From assembly GCF_024346675.1 (NCBI RefSeq), contig NZ_AP024850.1:2046001-2110000 (forward strand): 64,000 bases of DNA, in the 5' to 3' direction. Below the pieces are notes generated by a model. That model searched no databases. It was not told the DNA's origin and saw nothing but the letters and a program-made list of their open reading frames with translations. The DNA comes from Photobacterium sanguinicancri. GTDB lineage: Bacteria; Pseudomonadota; Gammaproteobacteria; Enterobacterales; Vibrionaceae. The stretch's first letter is position 1. Every line of letters starts with the position of its first letter. The position numbers and the translations under genes are program-made. Of the stretch, positions 17,260-26,279 are shown piece after piece.

Positions 17260-18993
17260 TTATACAGCGGCAAGCTGTTCTTCATCGGCACGCTTTAAGA
17301 ACGCGTAAGTGACACCCGTTACGATTGTGCCTGCCGCAATCGCGACTAAGTACATAAATACGGGGGTAATTGCGTTTGGAATAAAGAGTACGAACAAACC
17401 ACCATGTGGTGCCATCAGTTTTGCACCAAATAACATTGATAACGCGCCTGTTAATGCACCACCCGCCATACAGCTTGGAATTACACGCATTGGATCGCGT
17501 GCCGCAAACGGAATCGCACCTTCAGAGATGAAGCATAGACCTAAGACAAACGATGCCTTACCCGCTTCTGATTCACTGTTGGTAAATTTACGCTTAGCTA
17601 AGAAAGTCGCTAAGCCCATACCCAGAGCAGGTACCATACCTGCCGCCATCACAGCCGCCATTGGTGCGTATGTCTGCGATGCAAGTAAACCAACTCCAAA
17701 CGTATAAGCCGCTTTGTTTACTGGGCCACCCAAATCGAAACACATCATACAACCAAGGATAATACCCAGTAGTACAGCGTTAGCAGAACCCATGTTGTTT
17801 AAGAAATCCGTCAAACCCATCATCGCAGCAGACACAGGGCCACCAACAATGTAGATCATGATTAGACCTGTGATTAAGCTTGCCGCAAGCGGAATAATCA
17901 ATATGGGTTTCAGTGCTTCCATCGATTGTGGCAGTTTGACATTGTCTGCAATCATCTTGGCACTGTAACCCGCTAAGAAACCAGCAACAATACCACCAAG
18001 GAAGCCAGCGCCTGTCGAACTTGCTAACATACCGCCAATTAGACCCGGCGCTAGACCAGGGCGGTCAGCGATCGAAAATGCAATGAAACCAGCTAATACT
18101 GGAACCATCAAGGCAAATGCAGAACCGCCACCGATAGTCATCAGTGCCGCAGCCAATGTGCCTTCTTCTTTAAATGCTTCAATACCGAAAACAAATGACA
18201 ACGCAATCGACAGACCACCAGCAACAACCAACGGCAGCATGTGAGAAACGCCTGTCATTAAGTGTTTATACGCACCTGTTTTTTCACCTGACGTGCTCGC
18301 GCTATTTGCTGAGCTTCCATCATGTTGATAAGTCGTCCCTTTTTCAAAAGCATTTTCAAGCTCTTGTTTTGTTTTCTTAAGTGCTAAACCTGTACTGGTT
18401 TTATAGACTTTCTTACCTGCGAAACGCGCCATATCAATTTCGATATCAGCAGCAATAATCACTAAATCAGCATCTGCAATTTCAGATTCTGTCAGTTGGT
18501 TTTTGGCACCAACAGAACCACGTGTTTCCACTTTAATATGGTGTCCAAGACGATTGCCTTCTTCTTCCAGCGCTTCCGCCGCCATGAAAGTATGAGCAAC
18601 ACCTGTTGGACACGCAGTGATAGCAACAATCTTCTTAATACTATTGTTAGAAGCTTGATTTTCATCTACTTGTGGAATGACGGCCAACACATCGGCTTGG
18701 CTAATCGCATTTTCTAGGTATGTTTTTGGCGATGTTAAGCACGCTGAAATATCAGATTGATACACTTTCTTCGATTTGAAACGGCTCAAATCTATAGTGC
18801 GATTAGCAGCAACAATGATACAGTCCGCTGCTTCGATTTGTTCGGCGGTAAGTGTATTACCACTTACGACACTTGACTGACATTCAATATTTGCCGTCCA
18901 CTTTAATTCTGCCGCTGCTTTTTCAAGCAAACCCGCAGCAATGACGCTATTTGCAATACCGCTTGGGCAAGCTGTCACTATGGCTACTTTCAT
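17260..18993 (-). CDS. fruA: PTS fructose transporter EIIBC
   Basis: 577-residue inner-membrane permease that imports fructose and phosphorylates it to fructose-1-phosphate. Two tandem IIB domains: the first (~1-100) with VTACPSGIAN, the second (~105-205) with ITACPTGVAHTFMAAEAL and its phospho-Cys. The IIC membrane domain (~235-575) has GPVNKAAYTFG and FISEGAIPFAARDPMRV. Start is ATG 18993 with GAGGG upstream; TTG 18999 is in frame but less likely. Last gene of fruB-fruK-fruA. Unlike E. coli FruA, the first IIB repeat keeps a Cys in the active-site position. Confidence 0.96.
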   Translation of the reverse strand: MKVAIVTACPSGIANSVIAAGLLEKAAAELKWTANIECQSSVVSGNTLTAEQIEAADCIIVAANRTIDLSRFKSKKVYQSDISACLTSPKTYLENAISQADVLAVIPQVDENQASNNSIKKIVAITACPTGVAHTFMAAEALEEEGNRLGHHIKVETRGSVGAKNQLTESEIADADLVIIAADIEIDMARFAGKKVYKTSTGLALKKTKQELENAFEKGTTYQHDGSSANSASTSGEKTGAYKHLMTGVSHMLPLVVAGGLSIALSFVFGIEAFKEEGTLAAALMTIGGGSAFALMVPVLAGFIAFSIADRPGLAPGLIGGMLASSTGAGFLGGIVAGFLAGYSAKMIADNVKLPQSMEALKPILIIPLAASLITGLIMIYIVGGPVSAAMMGLTDFLNNMGSANAVLLGIILGCMMCFDLGGPVNKAAYTFGVGLLASQTYAPMAAVMAAGMVPALGMGLATFLAKRKFTNSESEAGKASFVLGLCFISEGAIPFAARDPMRVIPSCMAGGALTGALSMLFGAKLMAPHGGLFVLFIPNAITPVFMYLVAIAAGTIVTGVTYAFLKRADEEQLAAV

Positions 18994-19080
18994 TATCAAA
19001 ACCCTCTGATTCTTTTATTTTTTACGTAATTATATTTACGTTACTGGATAAATATTTGTTGGTATAAGCTAACTATCGTT

Positions 19081-20019
19081 CTATGCGAGTTGTACTTGTT
19101 CCATACACTGCTCAACACGTTCTAAGCTATCAACGCCAACACCAACTTGTGCCACAGCTAACGCAGACAAAGCCGTCGCAAACTTTAATGTTTGTTCTTT
19201 GTTCCATTGATTTAAGTGACCCCAACACATGCCAGCCACTAGCGTGTCGCCCGCACCTACAGTACTGACTACATTCATTGTTGGTGGTTTAGCAGAGAGC
19301 CAACCATCTTGATCTAGCCACATCACACCGTGCTCGCCACGCGATACAACAACATTACGGACCCCTAAATTTGAGATCGTTTCAGCAACCTCGGTAATAG
19401 AAGCAAGTGTTGTCAGTGGCTTTCCAGCCCAATCTGCTAATTCATCATCGTTGGGTTTGATCAACCAAGGTGTTGCCTCAAGCCCTGCCGTTAATGCCGC
19501 TTTTGAACTATCAAATAGCACTTGTTTCCCTTGCTCTTGAAGCAAGCGAACCCATTGCGCACATTTTTCTGGTGACACACCCTGTGGCAAACTGCCAGCC
19601 AGTACAAACACATCATGTGTTTTCGCAAGTGCTAATAATGCTTGCTCAAAGCAAACAATATCCGCTTCTGTTACATTCACTCCAGGGAAGTTCAAGTCGG
19701 TAACTTTGCCTGAATCTTCAACCACTTTTACATTAATACGCGTAGCACCCACTACACGTACAAAGGCATCATTCAAACCTATTGATTCAAACAATTGGCA
19801 AAAAGGCGCTTGGTTATCAGCACCTAAGAAACCAGTCACAGTTACCTCAGCACCCAACTCAGCAAGCACTTTCGCGACGTTTACGCCTTTACCAGCAGGG
19901 TGTAACGAGCCGCGTTGAACTAAATTAACGCTGCCTGCGCTCAAGGTTTCAAGGGAACCGGTTAAGTCCAAAGCAGGGTTTAACGTCACGGTGACGACTT
20001 TCAGATTTTTCACTGACAT
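19081..20019 (-). CDS. fruK: 1-Phosphofructokinase
   Basis: 312-residue PfkB-family kinase converting fructose-1-phosphate to fructose-1,6-bisphosphate with ATP. Motifs: TVTLNPALDLTG at the start, HPAGKGVNVAKVLAELG (~42-58) and the anion-hole signature STVGAGDTLVAGM (~250-262) with the catalytic Asp. ATG 20019 overlaps the fruB stop by one base (TAATG), indicating translational coupling. An 81-base gap with a small ACGTAA/TTACGT inverted repeat separates it from fruA. Confidence 0.96.
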   Translation of the reverse strand: MSVKNLKVVTVTLNPALDLTGSLETLSAGSVNLVQRGSLHPAGKGVNVAKVLAELGAEVTVTGFLGADNQAPFCQLFESIGLNDAFVRVVGATRINVKVVEDSGKVTDLNFPGVNVTEADIVCFEQALLALAKTHDVFVLAGSLPQGVSPEKCAQWVRLLQEQGKQVLFDSSKAALTAGLEATPWLIKPNDDELADWAGKPLTTLASITEVAETISNLGVRNVVVSRGEHGVMWLDQDGWLSAKPPTMNVVSTVGAGDTLVAGMCWGHLNQWNKEQTLKFATALSALAVAQVGVGVDSLERVEQCMEQVQLA

Positions 20020-21137
20020 TATTTGCCCTCCCCTAAACCATTTGCGATAGCTTCACCAATTGCAGTTAATGCAGCATCTGCATCAGCCCCTTGCGCTGTA
20101 AAATGTAATTTATGGCCATGCTTAACGCCCAATGCGATTACTTTCATTAAACTTTTCGCATTTACCGACTTTCCTTCACCGTCAAGGTTGGCAACCAGAA
20201 TATTAGATTCAAACCCTTTAGCGGTACTCACCAACATGGCACCCGGACGAGCATGTAACCCATGCGTATTACGGATCTGGAATGTCGCCTCAGAACCTTC
20301 TAGTGTTTCTTCTGTTAATAACGAGATCACTTTATCGCTGTCTGACGCTAGCAACTTGCTCACTTGCTGGTTGTAAAGCAGGTTTGTTAAATGCTTTAAA
20401 TTTGGGACGTGAGCACTGTTACAAGCCGCAACCGCTAACAAAGCATTTACTGGCTGACCGTCTTGTTCAAAATGTTGTGATGGCTTAACAAAAGACAAGG
20501 TAGTACGAGTCACTGCTATATCTGTTTTTGCCAACCACAGACCTTGCCCTAAATAAGTCGGTTCTGTGGCCACCATATTCGCAACACCCTCAGCACCTAG
20601 CGCGTGTTTATTTTTGATCAAGCCCGCCGCTACAGCCGTCAATTGCAATAAGTCTGTCGCGGGAAAATCAAGCAGTACCAAGCTATTGTCAAAGTCTGCG
20701 TCAAGCTGAGCGTCACCATTAAGGATCGCAATGATCGCCTCTGCGCTACGACTTTCTTTTAATTTTTGTTCAACGCCATCAGCTGAAAGTACCTTTGTGA
20801 GCTGTTTAAGAATGCCTAAGTGCTCATCTGACTTAGCCGCAATACCTATCGCAAGGTAAACTGTTTTACCATCACCCCAGTTAACCCCTTGCGGAAAGTG
20901 ATGAATTTTAACGCCCGTATTGTTAACTAACCCTCGGGTATCTGTCGTACCATGCGGTATCGCAATGCCATTACCCAAGAATGTTGAGTTTTGCGCTTCG
21001 CGTGCCAGCATGCCATTCACATACCCAGTCGCAACAAGGCCACTTTGTTCTAACCCGCTAGCCAAAGCCTTAATTGCTTGTTCTTTATTGTCGGCAAATT
21101 GATCTAGCTGAATATCATCTGTCGAAAGCGATAACAT
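20019..21137 (-). CDS. fruB: PTS fructose EIIA-HPr fusion (diphosphoryl transfer protein)
   Basis: 372 residues. It relays phosphate from enzyme I to FruA. N-terminal EIIA-Fru domain (~1-145) with the phospho-His in GIAIPHGTTDTRG (~61), a central linker/M domain (~150-280) and a C-terminal HPr-like domain (~284-372) with the His of NTHGLHARPGAMLV. Lengths and order match E. coli FruB. GAGG precedes ATG 21137. First gene of the fru operon, controlled by the Cra operators upstream. Confidence 0.96.
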   Translation of the reverse strand: MLSLSTDDIQLDQFADNKEQAIKALASGLEQSGLVATGYVNGMLAREAQNSTFLGNGIAIPHGTTDTRGLVNNTGVKIHHFPQGVNWGDGKTVYLAIGIAAKSDEHLGILKQLTKVLSADGVEQKLKESRSAEAIIAILNGDAQLDADFDNSLVLLDFPATDLLQLTAVAAGLIKNKHALGAEGVANMVATEPTYLGQGLWLAKTDIAVTRTTLSFVKPSQHFEQDGQPVNALLAVAACNSAHVPNLKHLTNLLYNQQVSKLLASDSDKVISLLTEETLEGSEATFQIRNTHGLHARPGAMLVSTAKGFESNILVANLDGEGKSVNAKSLMKVIALGVKHGHKLHFTAQGADADAALTAIGEAIANGLGEGK

Positions 21138-21286
21138 GTGTTCATCCTCTTACGTTTTTGCACTCCCCTTTACTTAAGGGCAGCTACTACACGCTGTAAT
21201 TATAAGAATAGCGAATCGCCTCCTTAGCTCGTCCTCCCCCCAACTTTAGTCCCTCGTTGGAATCGCTAATTAAAGCTGAGCTACAA

Positions 21287-21302
21287 GCTGAAACGATTCA
21301 GC
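21287..21302. promoter_or_regulatory. Cra (FruR) operator 1
   Basis: GCTGAAACGATTCAGC, essentially the ideal Cra palindrome GCTGAAWCGWTTCAGC, in the fruB/cra divergent region. A right-half site (TTTCAGC, 21321-21327) lies 25 bases further on. Confidence 0.9.
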
Positions 21303-21353
21303 AAAAAGCTAAATTAAAAGTTTCAGCACAATCTGAGAGAGCTCTCTAGTTCT

Positions 21354-21369
21354 GCTGAAACCTTTCAGC
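21354..21369. promoter_or_regulatory. Cra (FruR) operator 2
   Basis: GCTGAAACCTTTCAGC, with both half-sites intact and a central CC in place of CG. Its centre is 67 bases from operator 1 and 22 bases (about two helical turns) from operator 3, so cooperative binding is plausible. A 12-bp perfect palindrome AGAGAGCTCTCT lies just upstream at 21336-21347. Confidence 0.85.
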
Positions 21370-21375
21370 TGACAT

Positions 21376-21391
21376 GCTGAATGGATTCAGC
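21376..21391. promoter_or_regulatory. Cra (FruR) operator 3
   Basis: GCTGAATGGATTCAGC, perfect outer half-sites with an altered centre, 79 bases before the cra start. Probably mediates autoregulation of cra as well as repression of fruBKA. Confidence 0.8.
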
Positions 21392-21469
21392 TATGATTGC
21401 AAACACTAGTAGGGTGATCAGTTATCAAATTATGATCAACCGCACAATTATTCCTGTTAGAGATAGAAA

Positions 21470-22453
21470 ATGACGCTAGATGAAATTGCAAAACTTGCGG
21501 GGGTTTCACGAACAACGGCAAGTTATGTCATCAATGGGAAAGCCAGCAAATACCGTATTAGTGAAAAAACTCAGCTAAAAGTAATGGCTATCGTTAACGA
21601 GCATAACTTCAGGCCAGACCACGCAGCGACGTCTTTACGCGCAGGTAGCAGCCGATCGTTTGGTTTGATCATCCCAGATCTTGAGAATAGTAGTTATGCC
21701 AAGTTAGCTAAGTTACTTGAGCGCGACGCGCGTAAAGCAGGCTACCAACTAATCATTTCATGCTCTGACGACGATCCAGAAACTGAGATGAAAGTCGCTG
21801 ACACTTTACTTAGTCGACGAATAGATGCGCTCATTGTGGCCAGTGCCCTTTCACCCGAGAACGACTTTTATAAAAAAATCCAAACTGGTGGCGTCCCTGT
21901 TATTGCCATTGACCGCGCGTTAGATGATGAAGTCTTTGCTAGTGTGATCAGTGAAGATCTTGAAGGCGCTTACGAACTCACTCAATCTCTACTGCGCAAA
22001 CCACTAACAAGTATTGGCATCATAGGCGCAGTTAAAGATCTTGGTGTTTCAGTTGAACGTGAGCAAGGGTTCTTCTCTGCGCTTCGTGCAAATGCCAACG
22101 AGCTCAAGGTACTAACAGCTTATGGCGATCACTTTAGCCAACAAGAAGGCTTTAGAATCGTTAAGGACTGGATTGATCAAGACATGATGCCTGATGCCAT
22201 ATTGGCAACGTCTTACACCCTATTTGAAGGAATCTTAGACGGCTTATTGACACAGCCTGAATTACTTACCAAAACACAACTGGCGACATTTGGTGATAAC
22301 CGCTTATTAGATTTTTTACCCAATAAAATTCAATCGCTTCCTCAGCAATTTGAGCTGATTGCTGAAAATGCCTTAGAGCTAGCATTAAATGCGGTTGCGG
22401 GGAGATATAGAACAGGTGTTGAAGTTGTATCGAGGAAAATAAAGAGACGCTAA
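21470..22453 (+). CDS. cra: Catabolite repressor/activator Cra (FruR), LacI family
   Basis: 327-residue dimer/tetramer regulator. N-terminal LacI helix-turn-helix (MTLDEIAKLAGVSRTTASYVING) and hinge (~1-60), then a periplasmic-binding-protein-like effector domain (~60-327; RSFGLIIPDLENSSYAKLAK). Fructose-1-phosphate releases it from DNA. It is divergent from fruBKA with three consensus operators between, the usual Vibrionaceae layout and unlike E. coli where cra is unlinked. It is expected also to act on glycolytic and gluconeogenic genes such as ppsA. Confidence 0.95.
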   Translation: MTLDEIAKLAGVSRTTASYVINGKASKYRISEKTQLKVMAIVNEHNFRPDHAATSLRAGSSRSFGLIIPDLENSSYAKLAKLLERDARKAGYQLIISCSDDDPETEMKVADTLLSRRIDALIVASALSPENDFYKKIQTGGVPVIAIDRALDDEVFASVISEDLEGAYELTQSLLRKPLTSIGIIGAVKDLGVSVEREQGFFSALRANANELKVLTAYGDHFSQQEGFRIVKDWIDQDMMPDAILATSYTLFEGILDGLLTQPELLTKTQLATFGDNRLLDFLPNKIQSLPQQFELIAENALELALNAVAGRYRTGVEVVSRKIKRR

Positions 22454-22526
22454 TGCATAGCTTTAGCGATTAACGTCTCTTTTACAGCTGTCTATAGGCG
22501 TAATAATTGAAATTACGCCTTAACAG

Positions 22527-22835
22527 TTATGCGAGTGCTGCTAACTTCTCATTCGCTTTAAGAAGTAAAGGTTCTTTCTTAGTAACACAGTAAGCGACAA
22601 ATTTTTCTTTTGGCAGCATCATTCGTACTGGCGCTGGTAAAAACTCGTAGCCGTTTTCAAAAAATGAATCGATATAGCCAGGCTGGTTGAGTTTATCGCC
22701 AGCTACAGCGACTAACTTCTCGACTAAAATAGCTTCTATTTTTGGCCAATGCCCCTGCATTATCTCATCAATACTATTACCGCCAACTTTATCTGCAGCT
22801 AACTGAGTTGCTTTTTCTTTTAATTTACCGAACAT
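22527..22835 (-). CDS. Conserved-looking hypothetical protein
   Basis: 102 residues, soluble, mostly helical (MFGKLKEKATQLAADKV; LVEKLVAVAGDKL; EKFVAYCVTKKEPLLLKANEKLAAL). No signal peptide, membrane segment or recognised domain. GAGG seven to ten bases before ATG 22835 supports translation. Monocistronic and convergent with cra. Function unknown. Confidence 0.7.
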   Translation of the reverse strand: MFGKLKEKATQLAADKVGGNSIDEIMQGHWPKIEAILVEKLVAVAGDKLNQPGYIDSFFENGYEFLPAPVRMMLPKEKFVAYCVTKKEPLLLKANEKLAALA

Positions 22836-23040
22836 TATTATTACCTCGTTTTTAATGGAGACAATACTAAATGAATCACTTTTAACGTGTAAAATATCAA
22901 CAGTATATTTTCGCGTTAGTTAACAGTGCATAAAATAAAATCTTTACAATGAAAAGTAACCATATCAATTAAAATTCACAAGGCGAATAACAACACCAAA
23001 TAGCATAAAGCAAGGTTATTAATTATCTAGATACTTCTTG

Positions 23041-23859
23041 CTACGCCTTAACAGAACGCCTGAACTGCGATGGTGTCAGCTGATAATGTTTTTTAAATAC
23101 ATTAGAAAAATAGGCCAAGTTATCAAAACCTGAATGATTGGCAACTTGGGTGATACTCAGGTCTGAGTATGTTAAATAGTCTCTCGCCTTTTTCAACTTA
23201 ACATCATTGAGAAGCTTTGAGAAATCGACATTATCTTCTTTTAATTTACGCTGTAATTTAGAACTAGACATATTAAGTGAGCATGCTAAATCTGCTAGCT
23301 TCCACTTGCGCGATAAATCTTGGCAGACCTTATCTACAATAAAATCAACCACACGTTTATCACTTAATGTATGTGTCAATAACTGTGGTGCATAGATTGA
23401 TATCAATTTATAAATAATTGACTGAGATAGCGATGTCATCACTGTCGATTTATGAGAATCAAGTAATTGATTAACGGCTATTAAGCTATCAAACTCGTCA
23501 TCAAATTCATCACTGTATTGAAAATACATTTGTGACACATTAGAGAACTGCTCATAAACGGTGAAAGGCTTCAAGCCTTCTATGATTTGTAAAAAATGCT
23601 CCTTTTTAAACGACACAACATCCAGTTCTGCTTGCTTATTATTTAGCGGTTTTACAGAACAAGCGACACTTGTGTGACAAGGGATGTATATAAGCCCTTT
23701 TCCATTAATTTCGTTAATTACTCCTTTCATCGATACGAAGCCAACCGCATTTTTAATTCTAATTAATTTATAGTCGATGGAGTAAAAATTATTGAGTGAT
23801 GAGTTATCACACAGGGAGTGGTGCTTCACCTGTATGCTCGATTTGCTGGCTTCTTTCAT
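23041..23859 (-). CDS. AraC-family transcriptional regulator
   Basis: 272 residues. The C-terminal ~100 residues are an AraC/XylS double helix-turn-helix (WKLADLACSLNMSSSKLQRKLKE, then SITQVANHSGFDNLAYFSNVFKKHYQLTPSQFRRS). The N-terminal ~165 residues are a divergent sensor domain resembling the ToxT/GadX/UreR-type regulators. If ATG 23859 is used (GGAAAG about ten bases before it), the first 53 bases overlap the end of the EAL gene upstream in another phase, so the two are translationally coupled. Target genes not evident. Confidence 0.88.
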   Translation of the reverse strand: MKEASKSSIQVKHHSLCDNSSLNNFYSIDYKLIRIKNAVGFVSMKGVINEINGKGLIYIPCHTSVACSVKPLNNKQAELDVVSFKKEHFLQIIEGLKPFTVYEQFSNVSQMYFQYSDEFDDEFDSLIAVNQLLDSHKSTVMTSLSQSIIYKLISIYAPQLLTHTLSDKRVVDFIVDKVCQDLSRKWKLADLACSLNMSSSKLQRKLKEDNVDFSKLLNDVKLKKARDYLTYSDLSITQVANHSGFDNLAYFSNVFKKHYQLTPSQFRRSVKA

Positions 23860-24628
23860 TATGTAATGCTTTCCAAGGCGTAAATTTCATTTTTTGTATC
23901 ACTTCATTGATGCATCTTGGGTAAGAGAAATAATATCCTTGAGCAAATGTTTTCTCTCTACAGATTAATCGTCGTTGTAACTCAGTTTCTACACCTTCAA
24001 ATATGACTCCTTTTTTTACATAGCTCTGTAATACGGATGTTAATGACTTCAATAATGACTCCTCTTCCGTATTGAAGTAAAGGTATGACTTGTCGATTTT
24101 TATAATATCCCATTCTATATAGCCAAGTGTTAGGTTTGCAACTCTGGAATGGTGCAAGTAATCGTCTAGCCATAGTTGGTGCCCTTGACGCTGTACCTTA
24201 GCTAAATTATCTGCGATTTTTTTAGATTTTAAATTAACGTTAAGATCTGTAAATTCGAGCGCAACTTTTTGCGTGCAAATAGCTAAGAGCTTTTCAACAA
24301 AACAGTCATCTTCCATACAAGACAAAGGTAAGTTATAAGATATCAAAATACGCCGTTTGGTATAAACTGTTTGCTTGAAGGCACTAATTTGCGCAATTAC
24401 CAAACTTTTTAATAATTCAGTACCAGCATGCTCAAAAAAGTCTTCATTATTAAGCTGATCGCCAGACTGTGATATGACTTTAGACAGGGCTTCAAAGGCA
24501 ACAACCTCACCAGTAGTGGGTATAACAATTGGCTGCAATAAAAACGTTAACTCGGCGTACAAGTTATAGTTGAGTAAAGATTCAATTCGCACTGCATTGG
24601 GCAGATCCGAGGTTGATATTTTGTGCAT
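23807..24628 (-). CDS. EAL-domain protein, probably degenerate
   Basis: 273 residues, essentially a lone EAL domain with no sensor or membrane segment. Kept positions: EAL (FEALSK), the Asn of ISYN, the first Glu of EFTD, the DD of LDDY, KIDKSY, EGVETE and AQGYYF. The loop-6 signature DDFGxGYSSL is replaced by DDYLHHSRVANL, and EFTE is EFTD. Loop-6 loss commonly abolishes or changes c-di-GMP hydrolysis, so this may be a c-di-GMP binder or protein-interaction regulator. It overlaps the AraC gene, suggesting a joint role. AAGG before ATG 24628. Confidence 0.85.
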   Translation of the reverse strand: MHKISTSDLPNAVRIESLLNYNLYAELTFLLQPIVIPTTGEVVAFEALSKVISQSGDQLNNEDFFEHAGTELLKSLVIAQISAFKQTVYTKRRILISYNLPLSCMEDDCFVEKLLAICTQKVALEFTDLNVNLKSKKIADNLAKVQRQGHQLWLDDYLHHSRVANLTLGYIEWDIIKIDKSYLYFNTEEESLLKSLTSVLQSYVKKGVIFEGVETELQRRLICREKTFAQGYYFSYPRCINEVIQKMKFTPWKALHNERSQQIEHTGEAPLPV

Positions 24629-24873
24629 ATTTAATACACCTTGTTGTAAATTGTTAAATCAATTCTATTTCGCCACCTTTAAAAAACCAGTAAAAAAGCA
24701 CTTAAGAAAAAACATTGCGGTAATATCAATAAATTCTATTATTTTGTCATGTTTTTGGCGCGTATTGTTTATATCCCCAAAGGGATGTTATCAATATGCC
24801 TCGAATTTATAAAATACAAACGATGCCTTGACTCAAAAAATCAACTGCAAAAAAATGTAACAGTATAATAAAC

Positions 24874-24907
24874 AGTCAACTCTGTAGTAATAAGTACTGA
24901 GTTGACT
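24874..24907 (-). terminator. Hairpin after the amidohydrolase gene
   Basis: AGTCAACTC (24874-24882) pairs with GAGTTGACT (24899-24907), 9 bp perfect, immediately past the stop at 24914. No strong T run follows on the minus strand, so termination strength is uncertain. The remaining gap up to 24628 is AT-rich with nothing recognised. Confidence 0.5.
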
Positions 24908-24913
24908 ATCGAT

Positions 24914-26206
24914 TCAACCTTTGCCAACTATTAATTGAACAATATTTAAATATAATTTAACGGCAGGGAGCATACGTGTTTCATCAATATCGAAATCGCC
25001 ATTATGGTGGCCAGCAGTCAGATCGGATCCAACCAAACAATAAACAGCTTGTCCACCACATTGCTGAACACGATCCACTAAATAACCTGCATCTTCACTG
25101 GCTCCAAAATCTTTTTTCTTAATCACATTATTAAAGCCACTGTCTTCACCCACTTGGAACAGTAAATCTACCAATGCGCTGTCGTTCTGCAGGCCTATCG
25201 CTTCACCTTGCGCTTTAATCTCTACATTTACACCGTGCATCATTGCCGAAGCGTGGGCAATTTGTTCTACCTGCTGGTACATGTAGGAGTTAAGTTCACG
25301 GTTTTCACCCCGCGTTTCTCCTTTTAATACCGCATTCTCAGGAATAACATTACGCCCTTCACCTGACATCAATTGCCCGACATTCACACGAGTCATGCCA
25401 TCTCGGTGACGAGGTATCGCCAACATTTGATTCACAGCAGTACAAGCCGCAGCCAACGCGTTACGACCTACATTTGGCTCGATACCTGCGTGTGCTGGTT
25501 TACCATTAAAATGTAAATCAAACTTTGAACTGCATAAAAAATGCTGTGGGTTACACACTAGAGTCCCACTTGGCACATTCATGCCAATATGCGAGGCAAA
25601 GAGATAATCAACATCATCTAACCAGCCACTTTCAGCAATAGCCTTGCCCGCTCGGCAACCTTCTTCCGCAGGTTGAAATAACAGTTTAAATTTGCCGGTT
25701 AAGTGCTCTCTATTTTCAGCTAACACTTCCGCTAGACCCAGGCCAATAGCAACATGCGCATCGTGCCCACATGCGTGAGCAACACCGTCTAGTAACGACG
25801 AAAAGCCCAAAAAATGAGGGCGATGAGAGTCGTCATGGCTTTCCATGACTTCTACGGCATCAATGTCGAAACGAAAGGCGATAACAGGACCGGGGATCCC
25901 CGTGTCGAGGACTGCGCCAATGCCCGTTACACCATTCATTCGCTCAAGGCTTTGTGAATCAGCGCCCCAATGCAAAGCGCGCTCTTGTGCTTTTTGTATT
26001 TGATCTGGATTACGACCCATGATGGCATCGTTATGAATAATTTCATCCGAGTAAGCGAGTTGATACTTGAGGTGTGCAAGATGTGCTGCAATTCTACTGG
26101 TTGTAAAAAACTCACACCACGCAGCTTCGGGATAACGATGAAGTTCACGGCGATAATTCATTAAACGCTGCGATAAAGATTGCTCATCAAATTGTATTGT
26201 TGCCAC
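24914..26206 (-). CDS. M20-family amidohydrolase, AbgA-like
   Basis: 430-residue metallopeptidase-fold enzyme. Metal-ligand motifs: RFDIDAVEV (Asp), HACGHDAHVAIGLG, FQPAEEGCRAGKAI (catalytic EE) and the C-terminal AGHHNGDFDID. An inserted dimerisation domain (~205-320; SKFDLHFNGKPAHAGIEPNVGRNAL) is present. Overall closest in memory to AbgA, subunit A of p-aminobenzoyl-glutamate hydrolase, including the long N-terminal segment with DSQSLERMNGVTGIGAVLDTG. No AbgB/AbgT partner is nearby, so the substrate may differ. GTG start at 26206 with AGGAAAG five bases upstream. Confidence 0.88.
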   Translation of the reverse strand: MATIQFDEQSLSQRLMNYRRELHRYPEAAWCEFFTTSRIAAHLAHLKYQLAYSDEIIHNDAIMGRNPDQIQKAQERALHWGADSQSLERMNGVTGIGAVLDTGIPGPVIAFRFDIDAVEVMESHDDSHRPHFLGFSSLLDGVAHACGHDAHVAIGLGLAEVLAENREHLTGKFKLLFQPAEEGCRAGKAIAESGWLDDVDYLFASHIGMNVPSGTLVCNPQHFLCSSKFDLHFNGKPAHAGIEPNVGRNALAAACTAVNQMLAIPRHRDGMTRVNVGQLMSGEGRNVIPENAVLKGETRGENRELNSYMYQQVEQIAHASAMMHGVNVEIKAQGEAIGLQNDSALVDLLFQVGEDSGFNNVIKKKDFGASEDAGYLVDRVQQCGGQAVYCLVGSDLTAGHHNGDFDIDETRMLPAVKLYLNIVQLIVGKG

Positions 26207-26279
26207 GTTACTTTCCTACTGTCCTTATAGGCACATCGTGTATTGAGTTACGTTGTACAAACGCAATACATCCTGTGTG

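Noticed and set aside
17309-17707. 132-codon plus-strand frame opposite fruA
   Set aside because: Antisense shadow of the conserved EIIC membrane domain (Ala/Pro/Thr-rich, as expected for the complement of membrane codons).
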